Positions 42,142 to 50,423 of a stretch of DNA of 64,000 nucleotides are shown piece by piece; positions within the stretch are counted from its first letter, which is position 1; each line of letters begins with the position of its first letter. Origin of the DNA: Streptomyces xanthochromogenes (GTDB taxonomy: Bacteria; Actinomycetota; Actinomycetes; Streptomycetales; Streptomycetaceae); the NCBI RefSeq assembly GCF_014650455.1, contig NZ_BMUZ01000019.1, positions 1 to 64,000 of the forward strand, read 5' to 3'. The notes under the pieces were generated by a model. The model was given only the letters and a program-made list of their open reading frames with translations, did no database searches and was not told where the DNA came from. A program made the translations under genes and the position numbers.

Positions 42142-43052
42142 CGCAGGCCCTCGCGGACCGGGGTGATCGGATCGTTGACGGCACGTGGGGCGGACTGGTG
42201 CGGGCCGTGATCAGTGGCATCGAAGGTGGTCAACTGCGGGCCGGGGATGGCCCCGTGACCGTAGCCGCCGACTTCGCGTGGAGCATTCGCGTCCCGTGCG
42301 CGGTCGAGGACCGGCGTCGGGACGTCCACGCTTTTCAGGCCACCCCGGGGCTGCGGAAGAAGGTCACCCCGGGAATCCGCAAGGACGTCGCCCCGGGAGT
42401 CCGGAAGGAACGGGGTACGGGCGAAGACATGCGCCATGTCGGGGTCGGTCGCGCAGAAGCTGTTCGTCGGTTCTTCCTCAGGTTCGGGCCGCTCCGCGTT
42501 CCCCATGACCACTGGGACCACCGGGACGACGGGCGCCACGGCCGCGGACCGACCCGGACGGTTCGGCCCCAGGGACGCCGACAGCTCGTCGATGTTCTCG
42601 GCGATCTCGGCGTCTTCGTCGTTCTCGGCGTTTTCGCCGTTCTCGGCGGCGAATCCGCCGCGGCAACCCTCGTCGTAGATATACCGCGGTGACGGAGTCA
42701 CCATAACCAGTGCTCCGATGCGTTCGGGGGCCATGCGAGCGGCCGGCACTCCGACCATCGCACTGACCGAATGCCCCACGAACGCCGCATCACGCAGATC
42801 GACGGCCGCACAGATCTCGACCCCGTCGCGGGTGCAGCCGTCGAGCGAGGCACGGCGGTCCTCCGAGAACGCCGGCAGGTCCCAGTGGCCCGATCCCATG
42901 TGACCGAACGGGCCCACCCGGTAGTCCTCATCGAGGGGAGGCGGCGTCGGCCTCCACATGCGTTGATCACAGCCGAACCCCGGGGCGAGCACCACCACGA
43001 GCCACTGTGGGTTGCCCGCGACGATGACGTTGTTCCTGCGCCCCGTATCCAT
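42138..43052 (-). CDS. rsbQ: RsbQ-like alpha/beta hydrolase with acidic insertion
   Basis: A 304-residue hydrolase from ATG 43052 (GGGAGG 9 nt upstream; the in-frame GTG at 43061 sits on the ribosome binding site). It follows Bacillus RsbQ closely: LAPGFGCDQRMW, MGSGHWDLPAF, FVGHSVSAMVGV (Ser95), VTPSPRYIYDEG, FCATDPDMAHVFARTPFLPDSR, Asp254 in DANAPREVGGY and His282 in DHGPHQS, so the triad is complete. The cap region has an acidic insertion (ENGENAENDEDAEIAENIDE) and a PVVPVVPVV stretch; a duplicated SRGD segment follows. RsbQ supplies a signal to RsbP; here it directly precedes an RsbP-like gene. Confidence 0.85.
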   Translation of the reverse strand: MDTGRRNNVIVAGNPQWLVVVLAPGFGCDQRMWRPTPPPLDEDYRVGPFGHMGSGHWDLPAFSEDRRASLDGCTRDGVEICAAVDLRDAAFVGHSVSAMVGVPAARMAPERIGALVMVTPSPRYIYDEGCRGGFAAENGENAENDEDAEIAENIDELSASLGPNRPGRSAAVAPVVPVVPVVMGNAERPEPEEEPTNSFCATDPDMAHVFARTPFLPDSRGDVLADSRGDLLPQPRGGLKSVDVPTPVLDRARDANAPREVGGYGHGAIPGPQLTTFDATDHGPHQSAPRAVNDPITPVREGLR

Positions 43053-43223
43053 ATCCGTCACCCTCCCAGACTTCAGTCATCCCTCCGCAACGGCCGCGGA
43101 TCGCCTCCCGCTCCTCCACACCCCGCGCACACCGGTGTCGCCCACCGCCTGCGCGACACCGGCCTCGCCGCCGCCGGTAGCCGGGTGAGGAACCGCTCGT
43201 GATCGGCGGTTTCCACGGACGAT

Positions 43224-43559
43224 TCAGGCATCCGCGTTGCGGCGGGACTCGGTTCGGGCGCGATGTTCTTCGTTGATGCGCCGGGCCTCTTCGAGCTGGT
43301 CCTCAAGAATGACGATGCGGCAGGCGGCCTCGACCGGGGTGCCCTGGTCGACCAGTTCACGGGCACGTGCGGCGATCTTCAACTGGTAGCGGGAGTAACG
43401 GCGGTGGCCGCCCCGCGAGCGCAGCGGCGTGATCAGGCGGGCCTCGCCGATCGCACGCAGGAAGGCGGGCGTGGTGCCGAGGAGGTCGGCGGCCCGGCCC
43501 ATGGTGTAGGCGGGGTAGTCGTCGTCATCGAGCCGGCCGAACGAATCGTCTGCTGTCAT
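43224..43559 (-). CDS. MerR-type transcriptional regulator
   Basis: A 111-residue protein. The winged HTH is clear: YTMGRAADLLGTTPAFLRAIGEARLITPLRSRGGHRRYSRYQLKIAARARELVDQG. A short helical tail (VILEDQLEEARRINEEHRA) could give dimerisation; there is no ligand-binding domain. It resembles the short MerR-like regulators common in Streptomyces. A very strong palindrome lies 34-65 nt upstream of its start. No obvious partner gene. Confidence 0.88.
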   Translation of the reverse strand: MTADDSFGRLDDDDYPAYTMGRAADLLGTTPAFLRAIGEARLITPLRSRGGHRRYSRYQLKIAARARELVDQGTPVEAACRIVILEDQLEEARRINEEHRARTESRRNADA

Positions 43560-43592
43560 TGCACCTCTCTCATGGAACCGGAACGCGCTTGA

Positions 43593-43624
43593 GGGGCCCG
43601 GGTGCCATGTGGCACCCGGGCCCC
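43593..43624 (-). terminator. Perfect 15-bp-arm hairpin in front of the MerR gene
   Basis: Arms 43593-43607 and 43610-43624 match perfectly around a TG centre. Such a stem would end transcripts coming from the right on the minus strand or serve as an attenuator in the MerR leader. No recognised gene ends here, which makes the element unusual. Confidence 0.6.
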
Positions 43625-44249
43625 GAAGGAACTTGCTACACCATCTGCCGGCCCTGATATCGCGCCGGCCTTCTGTGTCCGCACGTCCACCCGAGCGAGG
43701 GCGGGAAATGCGGGGATCGCGGTTGCTTGACCGGAGACCACCTCACTATCGATGTCCTGCGGTACCCGGACGGCTTTCGGTGTCCGGGCGATCCTGATGG
43801 CGTTTTGGCTCCTCCGTTCTTCCCTCTGGCTGTGCTGACCACTGACGGGAACGTCAACTGCACTTTCCCGTACTGCTGCCACGTGTACTGCGGCACTGCT
43901 GCGGCAGCCCCTGATCACTGCGGGCCGCCCGGTCCGGTGATCAGTTCCGTCGCCGCTGTCGCAACCATCCTGGCTTCGGAACTCCACCACCGCACCGCCC
44001 TGCGAACTGCAACTGCGGTACTGGCGCCCGGCACTTCTTCTCTGCCGGGCCTGCGGTCCTTCTTGACTACGACAGGAACCATACGCACACCACAACCCAA
44101 TGTCTACTCTCGCCGCCATAGATTTCCACTCGTTCGACAGATAGGTAATCGGCATCGAACGGCGACATGGGTTGAGGACGAACCGCGCATCCCGAGGGTT
44201 AACGGCTCAGGGCCGGGGCATAGGCCCTGCCTAGCAGGACCAGGGCATG
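43625..44249. other. 625-nt region of lower GC without a recognisable gene
   Basis: The base composition is visibly less GC-rich than the neighbours and no frame has normal third-position bias. CTGATCAC (43911-43918) and GTGATCAG (43937-43944) form an inverted repeat. Open frames on both strands (43636-43896 minus, 43727-44287 plus) have composition unlike coding DNA here. It may be a regulatory or horizontally acquired remnant. Confidence 0.4.
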
Positions 44250-44283
44250 ACGATCCAGAGACCAGGACGATCCAGAGACCAGG
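44250..44283 (+). repeat. Perfect 17-bp tandem duplication before the HATPase gene
   Basis: The unit ACGATCCAGAGACCAGG occurs at 44250-44266 and again at 44267-44283, ending 8 nt before the start codon at 44292. It could be a duplicated operator or a slippage product that changes the leader. Confidence 0.7.
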
Positions 44284-44291
44284 GTGAACCG

Positions 44292-44681
44292 ATGGACACG
44301 ATGAGCCTCACCGCCACAGCCGTCAGCTCCCCGGCATGCGTCGCCGACGCCCGCGACACGGCCCGGGACTTCGTGGACGGGCTCGCGCATCCGGTCGCGG
44401 CCGATGCCGCCGACACGGTGGTCCTGGTGGTGTCGGAGCTGGTCACCAACGCGCTGCGGCACGGCGGCGGCGCCTGCACCCTGGATCTGTGCGAGCACCC
44501 GGGCAGCATCGAGGTGGCCGTGCACGACCGCAGTACGCAAGCCCCGCGGAGGCGCACCCCCGACCTGCACGGTGACACGGGCGGCTTCGGATGGCCGATG
44601 GTCGGCCGCCTTGCCCATGCCACCTTCGTCACTCACAGCAGCGCCGGCGGAAAGACCGTCAGCGCCCTCCTGCCCCGCTGA
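44292..44681 (+). CDS. Stand-alone anti-sigma-type HATPase (RsbW/SpoIIAB-like)
   Basis: A 129-residue GHKL kinase from ATG 44292 (AGGGTG upstream; ATG 44301 is the alternative). The N-box is VVLVVSELVTNALRHGGGA and the G-box region TGGFGWPMVGRLA. These proteins bind sigma factors or phosphorylate STAS proteins. It lies 3.4 kb from the rsbQ-rsbP-STAS operon on the opposite strand; a partnership with that STAS protein is inferred. The usual second Asp-Gly motif is weak (HDRSTQAPRRR), so ATP binding may be altered. Confidence 0.88.
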   Translation: MDTMSLTATAVSSPACVADARDTARDFVDGLAHPVAADAADTVVLVVSELVTNALRHGGGACTLDLCEHPGSIEVAVHDRSTQAPRRRTPDLHGDTGGFGWPMVGRLAHATFVTHSSAGGKTVSALLPR

Positions 44682-44901
44682 CCGCCCTGGTACAGAAGGG
44701 CCGCGCGGTGGACCGGGAGCCCGGCCGACGCCCTGTTGTCCGCTCTCACCCACCGGGCGCCCGGCATGGCCGACCGCCCGGAGTTCCCGGCCGTACGGGA
44801 TCGGGTCCGCCGTACGGGACCGGGGGCACCGCCCCGGAGAAGAAGGACCGGATCGTGAACGGCAGCGCCACGGCAGGACAGGGGCCGTCCGTACGCGTCG
44901 C

Positions 44902-45498
44902 CTAAGCGCTCCCGGGTGCGCGCAGAGCATGCGCGAGCGCGTCCACGGTCACGCCGACCACGGCCAAGAGCTGCGCCCGGCTCGCCCCGGCTCTGCTCAT
45001 GACGGCGAGGGACTGGTTCACGGCAGCCGCGTGTTCGGCGAACGCATCGGCGTCCCGGTCGGCGAGTCGCCCGGCCTTCAGCGCGGCGCGCAGGCGCGCC
45101 CGCTGGAAACCGAGCGCCTCCTTGGCGTGCGCGGCGACGGCCGTGCTCAGCACCGGAATCGCCATGGCCGACTGGGCGATCAGGCATCCATCGGGCAGGT
45201 CGGGATCGGCGATGCGATCGAGGGTGACGTCGAAGAACGCGCGCACAGCCGCAAGCGGTTCCGAGGCCGCACCCGCCAGGGCGGCGTCGTACTTCTCGCC
45301 GTAGCGCGCGGTGTAGCGATCCAGGCAGCGCAGGAAGAGCGTGTCCTTGTCGCCGAGCGAGGAATAGATGGAGCTGCGGTTCAGGCCCGTTGCCCGTGAC
45401 AGGTCGTCCACGGAGGTGTCGGCGTATCCGGCGCGCCAGAACTGGACCATCGCGGCGTCGAGTGCCGTGTCCATGTCGAACTGCTTCTTGCCTGCCAC
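44902..45498 (-). CDS. TetR-family repressor
   Basis: A 198-residue regulator, GTG 45498 with AGGAAG upstream. The N-terminal HTH is FDMDTALDAAMVQFWRAGYADTSVDDLSRATGLNRSSIYSSLGDKDTLFLRCLDRY; the C-terminal ligand domain has the LPDGCLIAQSAM cysteine region often seen in this subfamily. It is divergent from an alpha/beta hydrolase gene, with a perfect palindrome between them, so it most likely represses that gene and itself. Confidence 0.93.
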   Translation of the reverse strand: MAGKKQFDMDTALDAAMVQFWRAGYADTSVDDLSRATGLNRSSIYSSLGDKDTLFLRCLDRYTARYGEKYDAALAGAASEPLAAVRAFFDVTLDRIADPDLPDGCLIAQSAMAIPVLSTAVAAHAKEALGFQRARLRAALKAGRLADRDADAFAEHAAAVNQSLAVMSRAGASRAQLLAVVGVTVDALAHALRAPGSA

Positions 45499-45552
45499 GT
45501 GACACTTCCTTGCCGGTACGTGCGTCGATGCCCATGCGCTGCGCACCACTCT

Positions 45553-45576
45553 ATCTTGAACTGAATAGTTCAAGAT
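45553..45576. promoter_or_regulatory. TetR operator overlapping the hydrolase promoter
   Basis: ATCTTGAACT (45553-45562) and AGTTCAAGAT (45567-45576) form a perfect 10-bp inverted repeat with a GAAT centre. TTGAAC inside the left arm (45556-45561) can be a -35 element with TAGGTT (45581-45586) 19 nt further as -10 for the hydrolase gene. Confidence 0.8.
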
Positions 45577-45610
45577 GTGTTAGGTTGCAGATCTTCGATG
45601 GAGGTTTCCT

Positions 45611-46549
45611 GTGACTGACCCCGCGACCACGACTCGGCATGTCTCCGAAGCCGGCCCTGTCCACCACTTGCCCCTGCGCGACCTGGACGGGTTCACCCAC
45701 CGCTGGGTCGACGCGGACGGCATCCGCCTTCACGCCGTCGACGGCGGCCGGCCGGCCGGCCCGGCTGTCGTGCTGCTCGCCGGATTCCCGCAGACCTGGT
45801 GGGCTTGGCGGAAGGTCATGCCCCGCCTCGCCGACCGGTTCCGCGTGATCGCGATCGACCTGCCGGGCCAGGGCCACTCCGAACGCCCGGAGCACGGCTA
45901 CGACACCCACACGGTCGCCGCCCATGTCCACGCCGCCGTTGAGGCACTCGGAGTGTCCACCTACTGGCTGGCCGCGCACGACATCGGCGCCTGGGTCGCC
46001 TTCTCGCTCGCCCTCAACCACGGGAGCCAACTGCGCGGGGTGGCCCTGCTCGACGCCGGAATCCCCGGCATCACCCTCCCGGAAGCGATTCCCACCGACC
46101 CGGCCCGGGCGTGGAAGACCTGGCACTTCGCGTTCCATGTCGTGCCCGACCTGCCCGAGACCCTGCTCCTCGGGCGCGAACGGGACTATGTCGGCTGGTT
46201 CCTGAAAACGAAGGCCCTCTCTCCCGACGCGTTCGACGACGCCGACCTCGACCACTACGCAGCGGCCCTCGCCGCGGACGGCGGCCTCCGCGCCTCGCTC
46301 GCCTACTACCGGGACGCCGCCGAGTCTGCGCGCAGGAACCATCAGGCACTCGACCGGCAGCACCTGACCGTGCCGGTCCTCGGAATCTCCAGCAGCCACG
46401 GTTCCATCCCGGACATGGCAGCCTCCATCGGCCCATGGGCCGACGACACCACCGGAGTTGTCGTGCCCGACGCCGGGCACTACATCCCCGACGAGCAGCC
46501 CGAAGCCGTCGCTGCCGCCATAGCCGGGTTCATCGCCGACGGCGGCTGA
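45611..46549 (+). CDS. Alpha/beta hydrolase, epoxide-hydrolase/dehalogenase type
   Basis: A 312-residue hydrolase from GTG 45611 (GGAGG upstream). The oxyanion segment is LLAGFPQTWWAW and the nucleophile elbow is AAHDIGAW, with Asp instead of Ser, as in epoxide hydrolases and haloalkane dehalogenases. A cap domain occupies ~150-235 and the catalytic His is in PDAGHYIPDEQPEAV. Regulated by the divergent TetR gene through the palindrome at 45553; the inducer may be an epoxide or similar xenobiotic. Cytosolic, no signal peptide. Confidence 0.9.
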   Translation: MTDPATTTRHVSEAGPVHHLPLRDLDGFTHRWVDADGIRLHAVDGGRPAGPAVVLLAGFPQTWWAWRKVMPRLADRFRVIAIDLPGQGHSERPEHGYDTHTVAAHVHAAVEALGVSTYWLAAHDIGAWVAFSLALNHGSQLRGVALLDAGIPGITLPEAIPTDPARAWKTWHFAFHVVPDLPETLLLGRERDYVGWFLKTKALSPDAFDDADLDHYAAALAADGGLRASLAYYRDAAESARRNHQALDRQHLTVPVLGISSSHGSIPDMAASIGPWADDTTGVVVPDAGHYIPDEQPEAVAAAIAGFIADGG

Positions 46550-46645
46550 CGCCGCTCCGGACCTGCCCGGCACGCGCCGGCCCGGGCCGGCGGCCGCCAA
46601 GGCGCCCTCGTCGTGGGCGGGATGACGACGGCGACAGCCCCGGTT

Positions 46646-47698
46646 TCACGCCCGCCCCTCCTGCTCGGCGACGGCTCGCAGCGGGGCTCCGGCGTCGTGG
46701 AGGCTCGCGAGAGCCTGTCGATAGGAGGCGAGCAGACTGGTCTCGAGGTAGCCGACGCCCAGCTCCTGGCAGTAGCCGCGGACGATGGCCTGGGCCTTGC
46801 GCAGGTGGGGGCTTGGCATGCTCGGGAAGAGGTGGTGCTCGATCTGGTGGTTGAGCCCGCCGAGCACGAGGTCGGTGAACCATCCCCCGCGCACATTGCG
46901 TGAGGTGAGCACCTGACGACGCAGGAAGTCCGGGCGTTCCTTACCGGTCAGGATCGGCATGCCCTTGTGGTTGGGAGCGAAGATCGATCCGAGGTAGACG
47001 CCGAAGAGACACTGGTTCAGCGCGAGGAACGCGATGGCCATACCGGGCGGCAGCACCAGGAACAGGGCCGTCAGATACGCCGCGAAGTGCACGAAGAGAA
47101 GCACGCCCTCCAACCGGCGGCTCCTCAACGAAGGGTTGGCGAGCGCTCGGACACCCGAGATGTGGAGATTGAAGCCTTCCAGGGTCAGCAGCGGGAAGAA
47201 GAGGTACGCCTGCCGACGCCCGAGCAGTCTGGGCAGCCCAGTGGCCGCGCGGGCCTGAGACTGGGACCAGACCAGCACATCGGGGTCGAGATCCGGGTCG
47301 AGATCCTCATGATTGGGGTTGGCGTGGTGGCGGGTGTGCTTGTCATGCCACCAGCCGTATCCCATGCCGATGCCCATGTTTCCAGCGATGCGGCCGGACA
47401 CTTCGCTCGCTCTGCGCAGCCGGAAGACCTGCCGGTGGGCGATGTCGTGTGCGACCAGCGCCACTTGGCCGAAGACCACCGCGAGGAACGCGGCCACGGC
47501 CAGGGTCCACCAGCTGCGGCCCACCAGCACGAAGGCGGCCCAACCGCCGACGTACAGGGAGGCGACGGCGGTGATGCGGATGGTGTAGTAGCCCGGCCGA
47601 CGGGCCATCAGGCCCGCATCGGCAATCCTCTTCGACAGCCGGGCAAAGTCACTCCCCGCCACATCCGTACGTACGGGAATGGTGCTGTTCGTCGGCAC
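46646..47698 (-). CDS. Membrane fatty acid desaturase, front-end type
   Basis: A 350-residue integral membrane diiron enzyme. GTG 47698 follows AAGG at short spacing; GTG 47725 is an alternative start without ribosome binding site. The three histidine boxes are HDIAHRQ, HDKHTRHHANPNHED and HQIEHHLFPSMP. The QxxHH third box and LFFPLLTLEGFNLH segment place it with acyl-CoA/phospholipid desaturases. Four main membrane helices are visible. It would introduce a double bond in membrane lipid, e.g. on cold shock. Convergent with the hydrolase gene. Confidence 0.92.
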   Translation of the reverse strand: MPTNSTIPVRTDVAGSDFARLSKRIADAGLMARRPGYYTIRITAVASLYVGGWAAFVLVGRSWWTLAVAAFLAVVFGQVALVAHDIAHRQVFRLRRASEVSGRIAGNMGIGMGYGWWHDKHTRHHANPNHEDLDPDLDPDVLVWSQSQARAATGLPRLLGRRQAYLFFPLLTLEGFNLHISGVRALANPSLRSRRLEGVLLFVHFAAYLTALFLVLPPGMAIAFLALNQCLFGVYLGSIFAPNHKGMPILTGKERPDFLRRQVLTSRNVRGGWFTDLVLGGLNHQIEHHLFPSMPSPHLRKAQAIVRGYCQELGVGYLETSLLASYRQALASLHDAGAPLRAVAEQEGRA

Positions 47699-47984
47699 GG
47701 CCTTGAGCCCTTCAGCGGAGGACACCCGGGTGCTGCGGCACCCGGTGCTCCACGCAGCCGAATGGCGGGGTCACGGCCGAGCGCATCCCTGGCGGGACCA
47801 CTTCGAAGGTTGCGAGAGGTCTCCAGCCTACTGCGCGGCCGGTACCCGGCGGATCGCCCGGCAGAGCGCCTACGCGTGAGGCACCCTTCGCCACTCACCG
47901 GAGTCGCCGCCGCCACCCGCCGGCTTTCGGGCGGGAGTCGGGCGCCGGTACGGGGCACACCTGGCCGGCGCGGGGTCGGGAGGC

Positions 47985-48731
47985 TCACTGTTGTGCCGGG
48001 GGTGCGGGACGGGGGATGTGGGCGGTGTCGAAGCGGCCGGTGGTGATGTCGAGGGCGAGTTGGGTGAGGCGGTGGTGGTGGGAGCGGGCGTAGGCGCGCA
48101 GGGCGGTGAAGGCGTCGTCGACGCTGGTCCCCCAGCGCTCCGCGAGTATCCCTTTGACCTGTTCCAGGATGATGCGGCTGGTCAGGGCGTACTGGAGCTG
48201 GGAGCGTTCGACTTCGCTGTGGGCCAGGGTGCGCTGCTGGAGTATGCCGATGGTCGCCATGTCCGCCAGGGCCTGCGCAAGGAGCAGGTCCTCCTCGCCG
48301 AGCGGGGCGGGAACGTTCTGGAACAGACCGAGCGCACCGATGACGCTCTCGCGCAGGCGCAGGGGGAAGGCGTTGGTGGTGGTGTAGCCGATCTTCTGTG
48401 CGGCGGTGGCGAACTGAGGCCAGGCGTGTGTGGTGTCGGGGTCGGTGAGGTCGATGTCGAGGCGGGTGAGGCCGCTGTGGTAGCAGTCCACGCAGGGACC
48501 CTGTTCGTGCTGGGTGGCGAATACCTCAAGGAGCCGGGTGTTCTCGTCGGAGGCGGCGAGGAGGCGCAGATGGCCTTCTTCGTCGGCGAGGAGGATCCCG
48601 GCCGCGTCGACGCCGAGGAGACGGGCGCAGTTCTCGGTGAACCGCTGGAGGAATTCGATGATGTCGAAATCGGCGACCAGGGTGTCGGCGACGTCGAGGA
48701 AGATCTGGGAGAGCTGCTGTTCGCGCGGCAT
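47985..48731 (-). CDS. GAF-ANTAR regulator (second of pair)
   Basis: A 248-residue protein from ATG 48731. A GAF domain (~20-160) with HEQGPCVDCYHSG is followed by an ANTAR RNA-binding domain (~170-235; RSQLQYALTSRIILEQVKGILAERWGTSVDDAFTALRAYARSHHHRLTQLALDI). ANTAR domains bind two-hexaloop hairpins in leader RNAs and prevent termination. The CVDC motif in the GAF is common in actinobacterial members. It starts 5 nt after the stop of the other GAF-ANTAR gene, forming an operon. Confidence 0.92.
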   Translation of the reverse strand: MPREQQLSQIFLDVADTLVADFDIIEFLQRFTENCARLLGVDAAGILLADEEGHLRLLAASDENTRLLEVFATQHEQGPCVDCYHSGLTRLDIDLTDPDTTHAWPQFATAAQKIGYTTTNAFPLRLRESVIGALGLFQNVPAPLGEEDLLLAQALADMATIGILQQRTLAHSEVERSQLQYALTSRIILEQVKGILAERWGTSVDDAFTALRAYARSHHHRLTQLALDITTGRFDTAHIPRPAPPAQQ

Positions 48732-48736
48732 GACGA

Positions 48737-49486
48737 TCAGTCCTTGTCTGTCACGGAGGGGGGCGTGTCATCTCCCGTGGAGGGCAGGCGCAGCCTTCTG
48801 GTGACGATGTCGTGAGCGAGGTCGGTGACGGGGCGGCTCTGTCCGTAGGCGTGGGCGCGCAGTGCCTGCAGGGCCTGGGCCAGGGGCAGACGCAGCTGGA
48901 CGCTGACCATGCCGGTCGCCTGGTGGATCTCGGCGTGCCCCAGGCTTTGAGTGAGGGGAAGGGGTCCGGTCCGGTCGATCGCGGACGCCGTCCGGGTCAG
49001 GTACCAGTGGGTCAGGGCCGCGGCCAGGGCCAACGCGTCGTCCAGCTGCTGCCAGGTGAGGCGGCTCGCGGTGGGGCGGATGGCGCTCAGCACGCCGATC
49101 CGGATCGCGCCGAGGGTCATCGGGAAGCAGAACACCGACCGCAGCCGCAGCCCCAGCACCTCGCCCCGCAGCAGAGGCCAGCAGCCGGCGCGTTCCTCGG
49201 TCAGGTCGGCCACCAGGACAAGGGTCCCGCTGCGCAGGGCATCCACCCCCGGGCCCTCGCCCACCGTGAACTGCAGGTCCTCGAACCTCCGTGCCGCCTC
49301 GCCGGAGCACACCACCGGCTCCATCCCCGTCTCGGGAGTTGCCAGTGTCACGGCGAGACCCGCGACGTCGAGCGCGGTGAGGGCCGCCTCGATCGCCTCG
49401 TCGACGCCGCCTGTCCAAGGGGCGTCATCCAGCAGACGGATGGCTTCTGCCATCTGGTCACTGATCACGGACTCCGCCTGGATCAT
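48737..49486 (-). CDS. GAF-ANTAR regulator (first of pair)
   Basis: A 249-residue protein from ATG 49486. GAF domain (~15-160; VGEGPGVDALRSGTLVLVADL) then ANTAR (~175-240; SLGHAEIHQATGMVSVQLRLPLAQALQALRAHAYGQSRPVTDLAHDIV). The ANTAR helix EIHQATGMVSVQL is typical. The two tandem genes differ strongly in sequence, so they are not a recent duplication. The start lies inside the 3' end of a decayed STAS frame (49458-49922), suggesting an older three-gene signalling operon. Confidence 0.9.
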   Translation of the reverse strand: MIQAESVISDQMAEAIRLLDDAPWTGGVDEAIEAALTALDVAGLAVTLATPETGMEPVVCSGEAARRFEDLQFTVGEGPGVDALRSGTLVLVADLTEERAGCWPLLRGEVLGLRLRSVFCFPMTLGAIRIGVLSAIRPTASRLTWQQLDDALALAAALTHWYLTRTASAIDRTGPLPLTQSLGHAEIHQATGMVSVQLRLPLAQALQALRAHAYGQSRPVTDLAHDIVTRRLRLPSTGDDTPPSVTDKD

Positions 49487-49922
49487 CGGCTCTTCTCCCG
49501 GCCCCACGCCGCCCGTGGCGCGGGGAAATGCGACAGGGGGCACCATGCCGGAGCCGGTACGAGAGGCGCCGCGCGGCGGCCCGCAAGAGGCGTCGCCCCG
49601 AGGACGGGACGAGCAGGACGCGGTCGGCTGCCGCCGGGCAGACGAGTCGGCGGACCTGAGGGGACAACCCGCGAAGGTCCAGGCGACGCCCCGCGTCGAT
49701 GGCACGCCGGACTGCCTCCGGAAGGACGTTCAGCCCACTGACGTCGCGGAAGGTGAGGGCCGACATCTCGATGGCGATGCCCGGCCGCGGCCGCAGCGGG
49801 CAGGATTCAACGGCCTTTCGTCCCCGGAACGTTGCCTCCGAATCCGTCTCGCCGCGCAGCACGACCGACGACAAAACCCTGTACCTGTGCCGGATGGACG
49901 GCTCGGGCGGAGCAGCGAGCAC
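49458..49922 (-). pseudogene. Decayed STAS-domain gene upstream of the GAF-ANTAR pair
   Basis: The frame from GTG 49922 keeps a convincing STAS core (PGIAIEMSALTFRDVSGLNV, PEAVRRAIDAGRRLDLRGLSPQVRRLV) but lacks the first strands of the fold, has no good ribosome binding site, and ends in an arginine-rich tail that looks out of frame. The conserved phospho-serine loop position reads DVSG. It overlaps the next gene by 29 nt. It could still be a short functional STAS protein, but a truncated remnant is more likely. Confidence 0.55.
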
Positions 49923-50423
49923 AGCACCTCAGTTCCCGCACCGCCGCGCCGACCCGGTGGATACCGCTGGTTCCTGCCGGTCAGGCCGTTCACGGAGAAG
50001 CGCCCAGGAGGAGCCCGCACCGACATCCGTCCGACCGTCCGCGACACGGCCCCGGGTGAGGCCCGCCGCGGCAGCCGACGGACCCGTCTCTACGGGCACC
50101 TGCGACATCTTGCCGACCGCGTCGGGGGCTGGGACGCAGCAACAGGCTAGCCCCGACATGCCCACGGGAACAGTCCGCCTCAACGCCGTTGCGCGTTGTC
50201 GGGCCCATCCGAGCGGCCTTCCCGGCAGAGAGGCGCAGCTTCTTCCGAATACCGCCGCGGACCGGGTCGAGGGCGGCATCACCCCCGACGGGGCCGCGAC
50301 GTCCGCAGCTCACGGTGACCGTGCGACGGAGCGAAGACCGAGGTGGCCAGGTACGCGGGCCGTGCGCGCACGTACCCGCGCGCACGTTGCGGCTTCCGCG
50401 TCTGGGCTGGCGACGCGCTCGGT
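49923..50423. other. 500-nt intergenic region
   Basis: I find no gene with normal codon use between the STAS remnant and the MMPL gene. Several short frames exist on both strands but lack ribosome binding sites. No clear hairpin was seen. Confidence 0.4.

Noticed and set aside
43556..44155. Open frame on the minus strand in the low-GC region
   Set aside because: No ribosome binding site, no third-position bias, and it runs through the perfect palindrome at 43593-43624.
43727..44287. Open frame on the plus strand in the same region
   Set aside because: Composition unlike coding DNA here and no start signals; kept only as part of the region described as unexplained.
44682..44901. A possible small gene between the HATPase and TetR genes
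   Set aside because: The readable end (KKDRIVNGSATAGQG) has no supported start and no matching frame upstream; treated as intergenic.
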